A stretch of DNA of 64,000 nucleotides from Cydia pomonella. Its lineage: Eukaryota > Arthropoda > Insecta > Lepidoptera > Tortricidae. The DNA lies in assembly GCF_033807575.1 (NCBI RefSeq), contig NC_084704.1:27877968-27941967 (forward strand). The letters are read 5' to 3'. The stretch's first letter is position 1; each line of letters starts with the position of its first letter. Both the position numbers and the translations under genes were made by a program. This document shows positions 1 through 11,324 of the stretch, one piece after another. The notes under the pieces were generated by a model. That model ran no database searches and was not told the origin of the DNA. It saw only the letters and a program-made list of their open reading frames with translations.

Positions 1-39
1 AGTGCGAAACCGATACGTTTATAGGTTTTGAAGGTGCGT
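1..39 (+). other. possible 3' edge of an exon cut by the window start
   Basis: The first 39 bases run into the strong donor GTGAGT at 40-45. The third frame reads C-E-T-D-T-F-I-G-F-E-G-A, open to the donor, and would stop just beyond it. A second donor, GTAAGT, at 97-102 follows a GC-richer stretch. With only 39 bases visible this is a guess; a chance donor is just as likely. Confidence 0.15.
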
Positions 40-149
40 GTGAGTAGATATAGATAATCAAGATCTGGAGTGTCGGAGGGTCATCGTGCCACCGCAGTAA
101 GTTAATAAGTTTTTGGAAAATAATTTGAAGGAACAAGCATAACAAACAA

Positions 150-693
150 AAAAATCGGCCAAGTGCGAGTCGGACTCGTCCATAAAGGGTCACGTACCAT
201 TTATGACGTATTAAAAAAAACTACTTACTAGATCTCGTTCAAACCAATTTTCGGTAGAAGTTTTCATGGTAATGTACATCATATATTTTTTTTAGTTTTA
301 TCATTCTGTTATTTTAGAAGTTACAGGGGGGGGCACATTTTACCACTTTGGAAGTGTCTCTCGCGCAAACTATTCAGTTTAGAAAAAAATGATATTAGAA
401 ACCTCAATATCATTTTTGAAGACCTATCCATAGATACCCCACACGTATGGGTTTGACGAAAAAAAATTTTGAGTTTCAGTTCTAATTATGGGGAACCCCC
501 AAAATTGATTGTTTTTTTTCTATTTATGTATGAAATTCTTAATGCAGTTCACAGAATACATCTACTTACCAAGTATCAACAGTATAATTCTTATAGTTTC
601 GGAAAAAAAGTGGCTGTGACATAAACGGATATATAGACGGACATGACGAATCCATAAGGGTTCCGTTTTTTGCCATTTATGGAACCCTAAAAA
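150..693 (+). repeat. CGGCCAAG-start interspersed repeat, full-length variant
   Basis: It begins AAAAAATCGGCCAAGTGCGAG and ends TTTATGGAACCCTAAAAA. Near the 3' end it has the usual ATATAGACGGACATGACGAA and TAAGGGTTCCGTTTTTTGCC. This family is common in lepidopteran genomes. The copy is diverged from those at 4763 and 44706. It encodes no protein. Confidence 0.8.
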
Positions 694-810
694 TGGAACT
701 TCTCGGATTCAACAATTTTAGGAGCTTTTCATGGCAAGTGTGCACATTATTATTAGAACTAGAGTTCTATAATAACGACTAGACAAAGAGACATGCTGTA
801 GAGATCTATA

Positions 811-960
811 CAGCCCGCGTAGCCAACGTGCCTATCGTTTACGCTCCGTGGCGAACGAAACGCAACTGTCACAGTCGCACTAATATGGAAGAGTGATAGA
901 GAGAGATGACTACGATTCGCTACGGAGCGTTAACGATTGTAACGTTGGCTACGCGGCCAG
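811..960. mobile_element. hairpin MITE, family A (CGCGTAGCCAACG ends)
   Basis: The left end, CGCGTAGCCAACGTG, is the inverse of the right end, AACGTTGGCTACGCGG. The similarity runs inward through ACGCTCCGT on the left and TACGGAGCGT on the right. The element is about 150 bp with no coding capacity. A second copy is at 44269-44429. Confidence 0.7.
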
Positions 961-984
961 TGATATAATCAATTGAACAACCAA

Positions 985-1320
985 CAAATGAGAGGTATGG
1001 GCATTGTGAATGTCATCTCGCTTTGTGTGGTAGGGCACAGCCAGTGGATGTCATTCCAGATCTAGAGCAGAGCCCAACTGGGGAAGTACCTCCACCTTAC
1101 AGAAAACAGCAGCCAAATAACACTAGACCCTACTCATAGTGTTGTGTTCCTGCCGGTGAGTAAGGTTGCCAGAGATCAACGAGGGGGGGGGGGCGGGTTT
1201 GGGGTTGGCAACGCGCATGTAACTCCACTGGAGTTGCAGGTGTACATAGGCTACGGAGACTGCTTACCATCAGGCGGGCCGTATGCTTGTTTGCCTCCGA
1301 GGTAGTATGAAAAAAAAAAA
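985..1320 (-). repeat. ACGGCCCGCCTGATGG repeat, copy A
   Basis: Minus-strand copy of the repeat whose plus form runs TACTACG, GGCAAACAAGCATACGGCCC, GCGTTGCC, CAGGAACACAACACTATGAG, GGTGGAGGTACTTCCCCAG. A G-run near 1183 corresponds to the C-run in the other copies. Further copies are at 26970, 38872 and 59922. Confidence 0.75.
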
Positions 1321-2404
1321 ACAAATTATAAAATTGTCAGCACGGTGACGGCAACAAATTGTCACAAAATAGATTGAACACGTAAGTAATAGCCGCGTCT
1401 TTCTGTAAAACAATGGATTCGGCGCGGCATGTGCAATAAGCGCAAGAATGCGCTCCGCTTCCACGTTTAGATCTAGCTTCGCAACATTTGAAGGCACAGG
1501 ACCTTTAAAAACAGTATTACAGCCAATCGGTTCCAGACAGTTTTTGTTTCGGGCCAAACTCCAGAGAGGAAAATGTCGAGAACGTTTGTATGGAAAAATA
1601 ATCACTAACAATTTCTCTTAATAGTTCTCTTTGAACAATTACTATTTAAATTATTAGTTAGATCCCTTTGTGTATCAGATAGTTAGCGTAAAAAAAATCA
1701 CTCATGATATTGGTTTACCGACTTATATTTTGCCAGACGATTAGCTATATATGTATACACGGGCGTATAACAACTTGGAAGCTATAAACCGTAACTTGTT
1801 GCTTATTTTTATTTGTACTGGTGGTTCGCTCGTAAACACATTACACATTCGTGGAAACGAGTAATGAGAAGCCCGCAAACCGCGAAATAGTTTCACTGAC
1901 GGCGGCGACCTGACAATACGAGTACATTGTATGTAAATACTCTACATATATGGTATATGGTGTAGTATACTACAGCTGTTGTTCATATCTGGATGAACGG
2001 TGGACCCTACTTTTATGCTATTTTATCTCTCTAATAACATCTTTTACCTCTCCATCGCTCGAATATGCAAGAGTGGTGAAATTTCGAATTTCGATTTTCT
2101 AACAGCTAACATTTAAGAAGAGGCAAAGGTAATTTTCCTGTTAAAGTAAGTTGTTCAACTCTATCTTTGAAACTTGTCACGTTACTTACTCTTCCAGGCT
2201 CTTGAATGAGTACGGAACTGAACAGAGTGAATATGAAAGTGAGAGGCGAGGAAAGGTTAATGTATTAAAAAGGTAAATTAGGGGAAGGCTCCTTTTATTT
2301 TCCAATGGCGGAATCAATATGGCACTTTTACAATACTGATTTGGTAATTTAAGAAGAAGAGAAACGGTCAGACAGAAGAACGGCCGAGTATAATCTTTGG
2401 AGGT
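1321..2404. other. no confident gene; weak minus-strand coding-like patch
   Basis: Mostly unique AT-rich sequence. Between about 1610 and 1400 the minus strand is open and unusually GC-rich for the region. It reads N-C-L-E-P-I-G-C, later A-E-R-I-L-A-L-I-A-H-A-A-P, then reaches a TTGTTTTACAG that resembles an acceptor. I do not recognise it; it may be an exon remnant. Confidence 0.2.
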
Positions 2405-2695
2405 GGCGCTCCAGTTGCGCGCTTATGTAGGGCGGCGGCGGCGAGCCGGGTTGCGAGGGGCACTCAGTAGCGCACGCTAGTATAGGAGGGGCGCACCAGC
2501 TGTGCACGCTTGTAGGAGGAGCGCACCAGCTGTGCAAGCTTGTAGGAGGGGCGTACCAGCTGTGCACACTTGCAGAAGGGATGAGAAGTGCACCAGCCGC
2601 GCTCACTTGTAAGAGGGGGCGCACCAACTTTGCACGCTTCTAGAAGTGATGCACCAGCTGCATATGCTAGTAAGAGGGGCGCACCAATTTCATTG
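2405..2695. repeat. 30-bp minisatellite
   Basis: Tandem units of about 30 bp with the core GCGCACCAGCTGTGCACGC and then TTGTAGGAGG. Units from 2489 to 2578 are the most regular; outer units are degenerate or carry small insertions. The CACCAGCTG core (containing CAGCTG) recurs. Open frames on both strands here follow from a period divisible by three and are not evidence of a gene. Confidence 0.75.
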
Positions 2696-3390
2696 AAAGT
2701 AACAAAGGGTTTCTTGAGGGTGCGGGGCCGGGCCGGCCTCAGCCCCGCACAGACCCTTAAATTAAAAATGCTTTTTTTTTGGGAGCTGGCAATAAACTCA
2801 AGCTAAGATGGTCTGCTTACAGACACCTACCTAGGAACTACGAATGAAATTTTATTTATAAAAATTAATTGTAGTTTATTGTTAATTTTAGGTACATTTC
2901 TTCACATCATTTTAAATAGGTATCTTTTCGGAAACTATACAACCTAGGACTTTTTGATAAAATGGGTTATGTCAAATAAACATGTCAAAATATGAAATTT
3001 TACTAATTCAGGTAAAATATTGGAATACCATAGAAAAATAGTAAGATAATTTGTTTAGATGCCTCAGGGCCGCCTATAACATAGAAAAGTTTTAGGAATT
3101 GTGAAACATGATAAGCTAGTCAGAGTTCCTTGTCCTCTCATGTGACAGGAAGACTCACAAGAGCTCAAAGCATCTTAAGGATAAATGTTAGTTAACTGGA
3201 GCCAGAAAACGCAATTTAAAAGGTTCGAACACACGAAGTCGAAATAACATTAATTGTTCAATAGAGAGTAGAAAGAGGAGTTGTACAAACGTTTAAGAGG
3301 ATTAATCCAAGTTAATATTACAATCATTAGCTTTTTACCAACAGCCTGTTAACCTGTTATAGCCTTGATCGAGAGAAAATTTTAATACTT
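2696..3390. other. unique AT-rich spacer
   Basis: A short GC-rich stretch (GGGGCCGGGCCGGCC near 2725) follows the minisatellite and contains a small inverted repeat. The rest shows no gene or repeat that I recognise. Confidence 0.3.
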
Positions 3391-3532
3391 ACCCCCTTAT
3401 TCATAAACGTGTACTAAAATTACGATGCCGCTGATCATCGTTTGTCCCTTTCCGACGTATTGGTATGATGGAAAGGGACAAACGATGATCAGCGGCATCG
3501 TAACTTTAGTACACGTTTATGAATAAGGGGGT
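3391..3532. mobile_element. 142-bp hairpin MITE, family B (CTTATTCATAAACG ends)
   Basis: Arms of 63 bp at 3391-3453 and 3470-3532 are nearly perfect inverse complements and leave a 16-base loop. The ends read ACCCCCTTATTCATAAACG and CGTTTATGAATAAGGGGGT. With so few arm mismatches it looks young. A diverged relative is at 25088-25225. Confidence 0.85.
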
Positions 3533-4520
3533 TGGTGTATACAAAGCAATTTACCATTATTACTCCGCTCGCACAATTAAAAAACAAACATGACCTAATC
3601 AACACCCTTAAATGTTTTAATTGCATTAACTTTAAGTTCAAACACATGTTATTGACATTTTGATTAAAATATAACTTACTAAAATATTATGTGTAATAGG
3701 TAATACTCGTATTAGGTCCCTATTTACATCTTATTTGCTTACCTGTTTTAATTAATTATATATGGTTCCCTATTTGGAGTTTCCATAGGAGGAAATAAAA
3801 ATATTGGAAAAAATAAAAATGTGTTTTTTTTCTACTTTTCGATTTGAAATTACAAAATAACCGTAAATGCCGAGTACATCATATGTTAGGCGGGTTTACA
3901 CAAAATTTCAAGGAGTACTATTACCTATATATTAATATTAATCATGTGCCCCTCGTCTTGATCGACATCAACTTCTCCACATTCCACATTCTACTAATAT
4001 GCTACTATTGGGACAGTTTTGCTCCTAAGTGTATTTAGTGAATAATGTAAAGCAAAAGAAATTGTTAAAAGTTATAAAAAACTCATAAACACTACTTTTA
4101 TTTCGACACTAATGACTGTTCTCGACTAGATTTTGCCACGCTCGGCGATGGTTGACGACCTGAATGAATAACTAATGCGCTGGCAAACTTATCCCGTACG
4201 TACCTATACTCGCTCGGTCGAGCTAGTGTAGACTGTCGGGTCGCCAGAAAGCCTAGCCTCATCATTTAGAGTCTTGAAAAACTAACTCTGCACAAACGTT
4301 TGAAGTGACAATGACAACATTGTGGATATAGCGCGGTATCATTGTCGCTGGTCTCATTTGTTTTTATTTCGTTTATTATTTATTTTTATACCATTCGTCT
4401 TTCGTTTTTTTTTTAGTCTTGTTAGTTTTTGTCATTATCTTCTTTGGTCAAAGCCGTAACTCTCTTAATAAGTATTATTCGTTTTTCGGAACGGTCTTCC
4501 TTGGTCCCTCTTGGTCTGGG
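3533..4520. other. unique AT-rich DNA, no gene seen
   Basis: I find no exon with paired splice sites and no familiar repeat. Open frames here are short and AT-driven. Confidence 0.3.
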
Positions 4521-4523
4521 AAA

Positions 4524-4567
4524 GTACGAAACCCTCCATTATGCGTAGCCTTACATGCACTTACCTA
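4524..4567 (-). repeat. solo 5' terminus of the CGGCCAAG-start repeat
   Basis: TACGAAACCCTCCATTATGCG, then TAGCCTTACATGCACTTACC, is the inverse of the family's first 45 bases. The rest of the repeat is missing. Similar solo ends lie at 26536 and 35828. Confidence 0.5.
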
Positions 4568-4762
4568 ACTACTGAACCCATTAACATTTCTTCATGAGCA
4601 GATTACATCTATAAATGGGACATTCTCAAATTATATGACTGCGGTCAGACCCAACTCCGTCAAACTTTTCATACATGTATTTAGTATGGCTTGACGGAGT
4701 TCAGACGCAGGCACAAATCTGGAGAACGACCCGAGTATAGCGTCTATAGGCTTTCAAAAATG

Positions 4763-5457
4763 TAAAAACCGGCCAAGAGCATGTCGGGCCACGCTCAGTG
4801 TAGGGTTCCGTAGTTACTCTTCCTTCACAATAAGCTAAACTGGAGCTTAAAGTATAGTAAATTGTTAACCAAGGGATGAAACGGTACCTTTCACCCGAGT
4901 TAAACAAATAGGCAAATTTGCATAATCAGTACCTAATTAAAGTAAGTATTTTTACTATGAAGGGAAAACTTTTTGCGATAACTCAAAAACAGCTAAACTG
5001 ATCATATCCGCTATAGTTTTCATTTAATGTCTTTCTTAAGCTCTACTTCCACGATTTTTTTCATATTTTTTGGACCTATGGTTCAAAAGTTAGAGGGGGG
5101 GACACATTTTTTTTTCTTTCGGAGCGATTATTTCCGAATATATTCACTTTATCAAAAAATGTTTCTTAAAAACCCTTTGAAATTTTGAAAGACCTTTCCA
5201 ACGATACCCCACACTCTAGGGTTGAAGCGAAAAAAAAAATTCACCCCCACTTTACGTGTAGGGGAGGTACCCTAAAAAAATTAAATTTTTAGATTTTATT
5301 GTACGATTTTGTCAGCTTTATTGATTTATATATCCATGCCAAATTTCAGCTTTCTAGCACTAACGACCACGGAGCAAAGCCTCGGACAGACAGACAGACA
5401 GACAGACGGACATGGCGAAACTATAAGGGTTCCTAGTTGACTACGGAACCCTAAAAA
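4763..5457 (+). repeat. CGGCCAAGAGC repeat, long copy 1
   Basis: It starts AAAAACCGGCCAAGAGCATG and ends ACTACGGAACCCTAAAAA. AGGGTTCCGTAGT near the start is the exact inverse of ACTACGGAACCCT at the end. It includes a GTTAACCAAGGGATGAAA, CACCCGAGTTAAAC segment shared with the repeats at 50713 and 52170, and a (GACA)n run near the 3' end. Copy 2 at 44706-45408 is almost identical over 700 bp, so the family moved recently. Confidence 0.85.
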
Positions 5458-5671
5458 GGGGCTTCTCTCGTCAGTGAAATCTTGGTTTCGGCGATGGAAC
5501 GCATGCCCCTTAAGAACCTAGGTTGCGACTAAGCTGTGATATCTGGATAAAACGAGTTGAGTCTGTAAATCAAACAGTACGGGTGACAGATATATTGCTT
5601 TCGAAAATATAAACTAACGTGGTTAAACTGGCTGGAAATAGGTAATTATACGACTGTAGAGTCTGGATGGA

Positions 5672-5727
5672 AAGAGAAGAGTCGTGGAATATATGTATGG
5701 GGCCCAATACATTCCACGACTCTTCTC
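5672..5727. mobile_element. short hairpin element, family C (GAGTCGTGGAAT arms)
   Basis: GAGAAGAGTCGTGGAAT and ATTCCACGACTCTTCTC are perfect inverse arms around a short GGGGCCC-containing loop. A related but looser hairpin follows at 6524-6577. Confidence 0.65.
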
Positions 5728-5910
5728 CTTCCGAACAGACTCTACGTGTTACCAAAATACATGTCACGTGAGAATTAGTGTTTTTACTATTGTCAGTATT
5801 TCCATCATTTTCTCAATGACCAAAATTGTCTTTCGCAAAACGCCGTGGAAAATGTATAACAATTTCAAGCCAATATTTCATACGTAGCAGGTCTATGAGA
5901 CTAGTAGGCC

Positions 5911-6023
5911 TGATTGGCGCGAGAGTATCTTGCGGCGAGATAGACTACCCATCTTTTTCTAACCATGTTAATTAAAGAGGGACGGGTAGTCTATCTCGCC
6001 GCGAGATACTCTCGCGCCAATCA
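5911..6023. mobile_element. 113-bp hairpin MITE (TGATTGGCGCGAGAG ends)
   Basis: Forty-base arms at 5911-5950 and 5984-6023 are inverse complements with one mismatch. The ends are TGATTGGCGCGAGAGTATCT and its inverse. The 33-base loop is AT-rich. There is no coding capacity. Confidence 0.8.
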
Positions 6024-6523
6024 TGTGCTAGCCCGGCTGGGGCGAGCATTATGAAAGTTTTCCTAATAAAAGAAGTCAAAAGAGGCATGAGCCTCTATTT
6101 CTATAAAGTAATAATACACACAACAGTTTTAATAATAGTGCTGTTCTGTTTGTATGAACTCTATTGTACACACAAAGACACAAATATAGCACTGGATAGG
6201 CAATACGTACGCAAACTTAATATATCTTTAAGGGGTCTTTTCCAATAACATTTGAGTAGACGAGAAATGATGAAAAACGGTAGGTATAAGTATAGCACTG
6301 AGTACAATAGAGGACAGTCAATAAAATAATATAATATAATCTATTTTCTGCTTCCTCGTATTAAGGAAGACAATATGAACCTCAATTCAAACCATAAAAT
6401 GACCACTTTACTTTTAACATTAGTTTGAATTAGTCTACGTATTTACCTATATATCATTTATGACAAATGAGTACCTAGTACTGGTGAGTATGTGACGAAT
6501 CGTGCTATCTTAGATTCTGTTCG

Positions 6524-6577
6524 GAAAAAGAAGCGTTGTGGAATGTAGTGGGACTCATACATTCCACGACTCTTTCT
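6524..6577. mobile_element. short hairpin element, family C, diverged copy
   Basis: AAAGAAGCGTTGTGGAATG and CATTCCACGACTCTTTCT are imperfect inverse arms, related to the hairpin at 5672. Confidence 0.5.
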
Positions 6578-6585
6578 CCGCATAT

Positions 6586-6748
6586 ACTCTACTATACTTA
6601 ATAACCCCAAAACATAGAGAAATATACGTATTTGACAATTTTTTCCGCATAGAGTATATGCGGAAAAAATGCGGGTTATTAAGTATATTAGAGTATACTA
6701 TACTTAATAACCCCAAAACATAGAGAAATATACGTATTTGACAATTTT
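6586..6748. repeat. direct plus inverted repeat block
   Basis: A 50-bp unit starting TATACTTAATAACCCCAAAA occurs twice as direct copies (about 6592 and 6698). Between them is GGGTTATTAAGTATATTAGA, an inverse of part of the unit, and a small hairpin, TCCGCATAGAGTATATGCGGA. This looks like a MITE partly duplicated on itself. Confidence 0.65.
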
Positions 6749-6908
6749 AAATCGTAAAGGCAAACTTCTAGCAAAAGCGAGGGATTGATAGAATTAAACA
6801 TCGACGAACCTATATTGATTTAAACCAACACATTATTTATTTATTCATTATTTTCATTCATAATTTTAAAACGAATACGGGACTTAATCGCGTAAACTTA
6901 CGTTTATT

Positions 6909-7176
6909 ATATGGCCTGACGTTATGGCCTGTACCCCTAGTGTAAATTTAGTCGACAGCGAAACGTGACGTACGCGTTTGCGTTAAGTCTCATTTTGTAT
7001 GGGTTTTTGAACAGCGCGCCAAGCGGGACGTTTTGGAAAGTCAAAAATCTCATACAAAATGACACTTAACGCAAAGGCGTACGTCACGTTTCGCTGTCGA
7101 AAATATTTACACTAGGGGTACTGGAGTCTGCCTGTGACCACGAACGTAACGTCACGTTCGAAACGTCAGGCCATAT
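6909..7176. mobile_element. 268-bp MITE with long imperfect terminal inverted repeats
   Basis: The ends, ATATGGCCTGACGTT and AACGTCAGGCCATAT, are inverse. Inside, GTACCCCTAGTGTAAAT and GACAGCGAAACGTGACGTAC recur as inverses near 7080-7125, so most of the element folds on itself. It encodes no protein. Confidence 0.75.
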
Positions 7177-7754
7177 ACTCGTCGAATACAAAATTATCGA
7201 CGAACCTGTTATCGATAAGCAAAACAAGTAAAGGATAAATATATAAAAGTTTATTAAATATATTAACAAGAATATAAACAAATTGGAATATACATATACA
7301 TATTTCCCCTATTTATATAAAAAAAAAACCGTTGTATATAATAAAGAAGGTACCCTAAAGTCATTGAAAATGACTAATATATTAAAAAAGATACGCTAGG
7401 TACTATTTCGTGGTAAGTTTTTCTAAAACAATGGTAGTTATTGTCTACAGAGTTGAGGTACCTATTAAAAAAATATCAAGCCTTACCTCTGTAACATTTT
7501 ATATATATTATAAATTTTTAGGGATCAAATACCTAGTCTAGCCATAAATTTTGTCACAAAATCTATGATTTTACTCGTAATATTATTTGATTATGTTTTA
7601 TATACCTAATAAAGGGACTAATAACAAATAAAAACGCAAGGGATGACAACATCGAATCATATTGCTATTATGTTTATATGTGTAAGTGTATAAATAGTAT
7701 ATTGTTATATTGTGTACAATAACTTGATTTGTGTTTCATATTCCCTCTCGTTGT
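7177..7754. other. AT-rich spacer, nothing recognised
   Basis: Very AT-rich. No splice-flanked open frame, repeat family or hairpin stands out. Confidence 0.3.
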
Positions 7755-7882
7755 GTACAATCCTGCACTAACTACAAGTTTCTGTTTGACCCAATGGTTG
7801 ACTGGTAGAGAATGCCTTAAGGCATTATGTCCGCCATTTGTACAATTTTATATCGTGCAATAAAATTTAAATAAATAAATAA
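7755..7882 (+). mobile_element. LINE 3' tail fragment
   Basis: TTGACCCAATGGTTGACTGG, then TAGAGAATGCCTTAAGGCAT, GTCCGCCATTTGTAC and GTGCAATAAAATTTAAATAA form a familiar lepidopteran LINE 3' end with an (AAAT)n tail. No coding part remains. Confidence 0.6.
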
Positions 7883-8405
7883 TCATTACCCAACGTAATT
7901 AGATTCTATATTTAAAATCATAGTCGTTATGTACAATTAACGTAGCTGCAGAACTTATGGCTAGACTAGGTAGTATATATATATTGAATTCCAAACCCTG
8001 TTTGAAAGTCGGTCAAAAAGATTCATAAATTAAAAACGTACCGTTAATTAAAGCTATAACAAACGCGATGAATATCCAGCGACGAATTTGAAGACAAAAG
8101 ATTTTACGTCCAGCTCGAGCACGCTCGTTAACGCAAGTGCCTATAATCTCGGCGTGATAAAGTATTGTCCGGGCACAAAGAAGCGACAATATGACTACGG
8201 CCGAGTGGGTATTATGCTGCCCGTAGAGACGGGAGCATACATCGCATTCTATTTCCAGAGCTAAAACAAAAACCAATGGCGGGTATATTGTGTGTGATAA
8301 ACAAATCCCGTAGGGGCCGTAGGGCCAAACCGGGTTAGTGTGGCTCGCCGAATGCGAAGTCTAGCTATACTTATCCGTATGCCACACTTACCCGTATTGA
8401 CCTTA

Positions 8406-8497
8406 TCTATTTTTTTATGGTAGAGGAGGCAAAAGAGCAGACGGATCACCTGTAGTAAGCGATTACCGCCGCCCATGGACACCTTCAACACCAGAGG
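8406..8497 (+). repeat. interspersed repeat fragment (GATTACCGCCGCCCATGGAC)
   Basis: AGGAGGCAAAAGAGCAGACG, TAAGCGATTACCGCCGCCC and AACACCAGAGGGG are hallmarks of a widespread lepidopteran repeat related to the ACGGCCCGCCTGATGG family. About 90 bp remain. Confidence 0.6.
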
Positions 8498-11280
8498 GGT
8501 TTGTTATTTTTTTTTTTATTTATTTATTATCATCTAGATGACCGATGAAGACTAGGCTTCTTCTCACTTTTACATTTTAAATTAAAAGCGGTAATGTTTT
8601 CCTTCAATTTCGCTTAATGATATAACACACACTTAAACACACACACCACTAACACACCACACGTACAATTGCTGTCTACAACAGTTAAACGAATTTATAT
8701 TTCGTGTAATCTTTTTTACTCTACCTTAATTGTGCTTGTTCCTGTAGAGTTTAAGCCTGTTATTATTATTAAAAATGTTTTAGTATTAGATACCTGTTAC
8801 AAAACCAAACCTTCAGCGTAGGATGTAATTCAAATTGGTTTTTAATCTGACTCACCAACCCAGGCATATTAGCCTACTGTGGCAGTCATAGGTTAAGAAA
8901 ATCTTGTACACTTTTGGTAAATAAACTATTTTTACGTTATTATTTTATTAAGGGCTTTATCAGAATTGTATAGTGTTTATATTAAATTCTTACACGTTTT
9001 AAACAAAGACAAATTCCATGAAAAATTCACAAAAAAACTAAATTGTTATAATCTAGATTCTAGAACTCTAACCAAAACCTCACTAGGTTAAAGTTAGCTG
9101 GATAAAAAAAAAACACGAAAACATGTCCAATTTTCATTAAAAATTAGTTCTGGTCGTTCCCTGCATACCATAGCAGTATAATTTTAGTATAAAATAGCTA
9201 GTGACATAGCCGAGCGAAGTTACTTCACAAAATTTAAACAGAAGTATATTTTCAGAGTTATTGAGGTAAAATGTTGAAACCTTTTTTATTATGTGTGAAA
9301 GGATATCTCTTGTCGCCAGTTTCACGCGGCGCGATATTTTTTGTTCCCCAATAATAACTGATTTTTTCCTGTCTTTACAACCCTAAATAATTAATTAATT
9401 TGTTTTTTTACGTTCATTGCTCATTCACGTAAAAAAACATAGTAACTATTTGTTACAAATTTAATACAACCATTTACCAAATATCACCGGACCAGACCAG
9501 AGAATTATAATTACTTGATAAATCGTGCGGAAAACTATGTTTATGAGTGAATATGTCAATATTATCGTAACGCAAATATAAGTCAAAGCGTTATTAGGTA
9601 ATAAACAATCGCAAATTGACAAATAGTTACCAAGCAACAAATTACATAAGGTATTCATTAATTTGATTAAAATCGCGCACTTATCGGATTTGGCATTCTC
9701 AGCGACGAAATAATCGGTATATAAGGTTTCTACTTAGATATTGTTCCGGAGTAAAAATTATTATTATACTCCATTTCATGAAGAAAATCTGTACGAAATA
9801 TATTTTTTGCGTAATTTTATAAACAAAAATATAATCTAAACGTTTCTGATACCGGCAGTTACAAAAAATATGTTTTCTAGTCCTGAAACAAACGTTGTAC
9901 GTTATCTTCCCTAGCCGCAGTCCGCTGCAGGGGACAATGAATGCGTTGTTAGGACGTTCCGCTCAGCCTTTGTTACGTCTGCGAAATATTACATTACCTC
10001 AGGAACGCAGGTCTAACAAAATAAACAGTGCCCTTTTAAAAACTAATTTAATTTGAAATTTCAGTCAAATTACATTTATTTTAATAGCAGAAAAGTTATA
10101 GTTAAACATTTGATCACATTTATCGTAGCTAAAATATTAGGAAGCGATTATATAATCTCACCAGATCCTATTAAAAAATCAATAAAGTAGTCACGCTCGC
10201 AAAACTGGTCAATAATGGGAGATACTTTACTAAGGTGGTCAATTGGCCATCAACACTCGTTAGACCATGCAAACAGAAGAAGAAGAAAAAGAAGAAGAAG
10301 ACAATTATTTACGCTTAATTTCAGAAAGCTTTTTCAATAATTAGATAATTACTTATCAAAAAAGAATAAGACACTTGCCAACCTAACATTATATTACAAA
10401 TTTGAAATATATGTGTAAAGTATAATTATTACTTTATATTTACTCTTTACTACCTGCTCACTCTAATAAAAAAATGGTTGGTCATATTTCCGTCATCTTT
10501 ATGACAATATTTTGTCCGTTTATCTATTTTGGTGATTAATTTTGACTGTAAAGTATATTATTATACAAAGAGCGAAACATTATTAAATCACAGGACGCTA
10601 CTGAGAGTTATAATTAGCTTGAAATAACAGTTTCATTATAGCTGTTTATATCAAACTATTAACGCAACTGAATACGCCTGATTTTAGCTCATAAACAAGG
10701 TATCATTTTAATTAAGAACGATAGTTAGTTAGCTAAATTGGATGTCTAATGTAAGCCAAACTAACTAGAATATCATTAATATTAGGGCTACTGTAAATTG
10801 CTTCCCAAGCTGCATCGCATGACACGAAGCAATCCCCCGCTCCACTGATCACATCGCCCTGCAGGCCAATGCTTCTTATTAATCATTAGGTTCTACAAGA
10901 GCATAATACACGTCATAATATACCGATTGTTTTTGGCATGAAACCATCTCCCGAAAAAAAAAGTTAAAACCTTTGAGGAATTAGTCGACCTTGCTCATTT
11001 TTTAATGCAATAAAAGCACTTAAAGATCTTAATATATAGCGAATGTAAGCAAAAATTGGTTGAGTTTAGACCAATCAACGCGTGGAAAGTAAAAGTGTAA
11101 AATGCTAACAGCTGACTATGCTTTTCTTTTTTATTTACTCGTACATCTAACCATTTCTTTCTACTTAGCCTTAATTCAGTTCATTTCCACATATCCGAGC
11201 AGTGACGTGAAAAAGTTTTTGCTTTCCGCGTACAGGTATCCTCTAAACAACGTATATTGTGATATTGTAGCCCCGTGAGG
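8498..11280. other. long AT-rich stretch without a recognised gene
   Basis: Short open frames only. A (GAA)n-like purine run sits near 10270-10300. Somewhat GC-richer patches at 9900-9990 and 10800-10870 have no open frame or repeat that I can name. Confidence 0.3.
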
Positions 11281-11290
11281 TGAGTCGACG

Positions 11291-11324
11291 CATAAAGAAT
11301 GTATTTTGCAGATCGTTCAGTTCG
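11291..11324 (+). promoter_or_regulatory. speculative TATA plus initiator pair
   Basis: CATAAAG at 11291-11297 lies 28 bases upstream of the +1 A (11319) of TCAGTT, a full match to the arthropod initiator. About 60 bases on, an ATG at 11382 begins a 17-codon hydrophobic frame (M-F-V-C-V-T-L-I-Y-S) that stops at 11433-11435. Donor-like GTGCGT and GTGAGT lie nearby. No further exon could be joined to it. Confidence 0.2.

Noticed and set aside
2588..2806. frames on both strands over the minisatellite
   Set aside because: A 30-base period keeps any frame open; the repeated peptide is a by-product.
4701..4907. 68-codon minus-strand frame, also found at 44663-44848
   Set aside because: Both lie in the two copies of the CGGCCAAGAGC repeat. 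Repetition comes from the repeat, not from a gene family.
6051..6248. 65-codon frame with a hydrophobic segment
   Set aside because: AT-rich, between MITEs, no splice signals and no recognised family. Probably chance.
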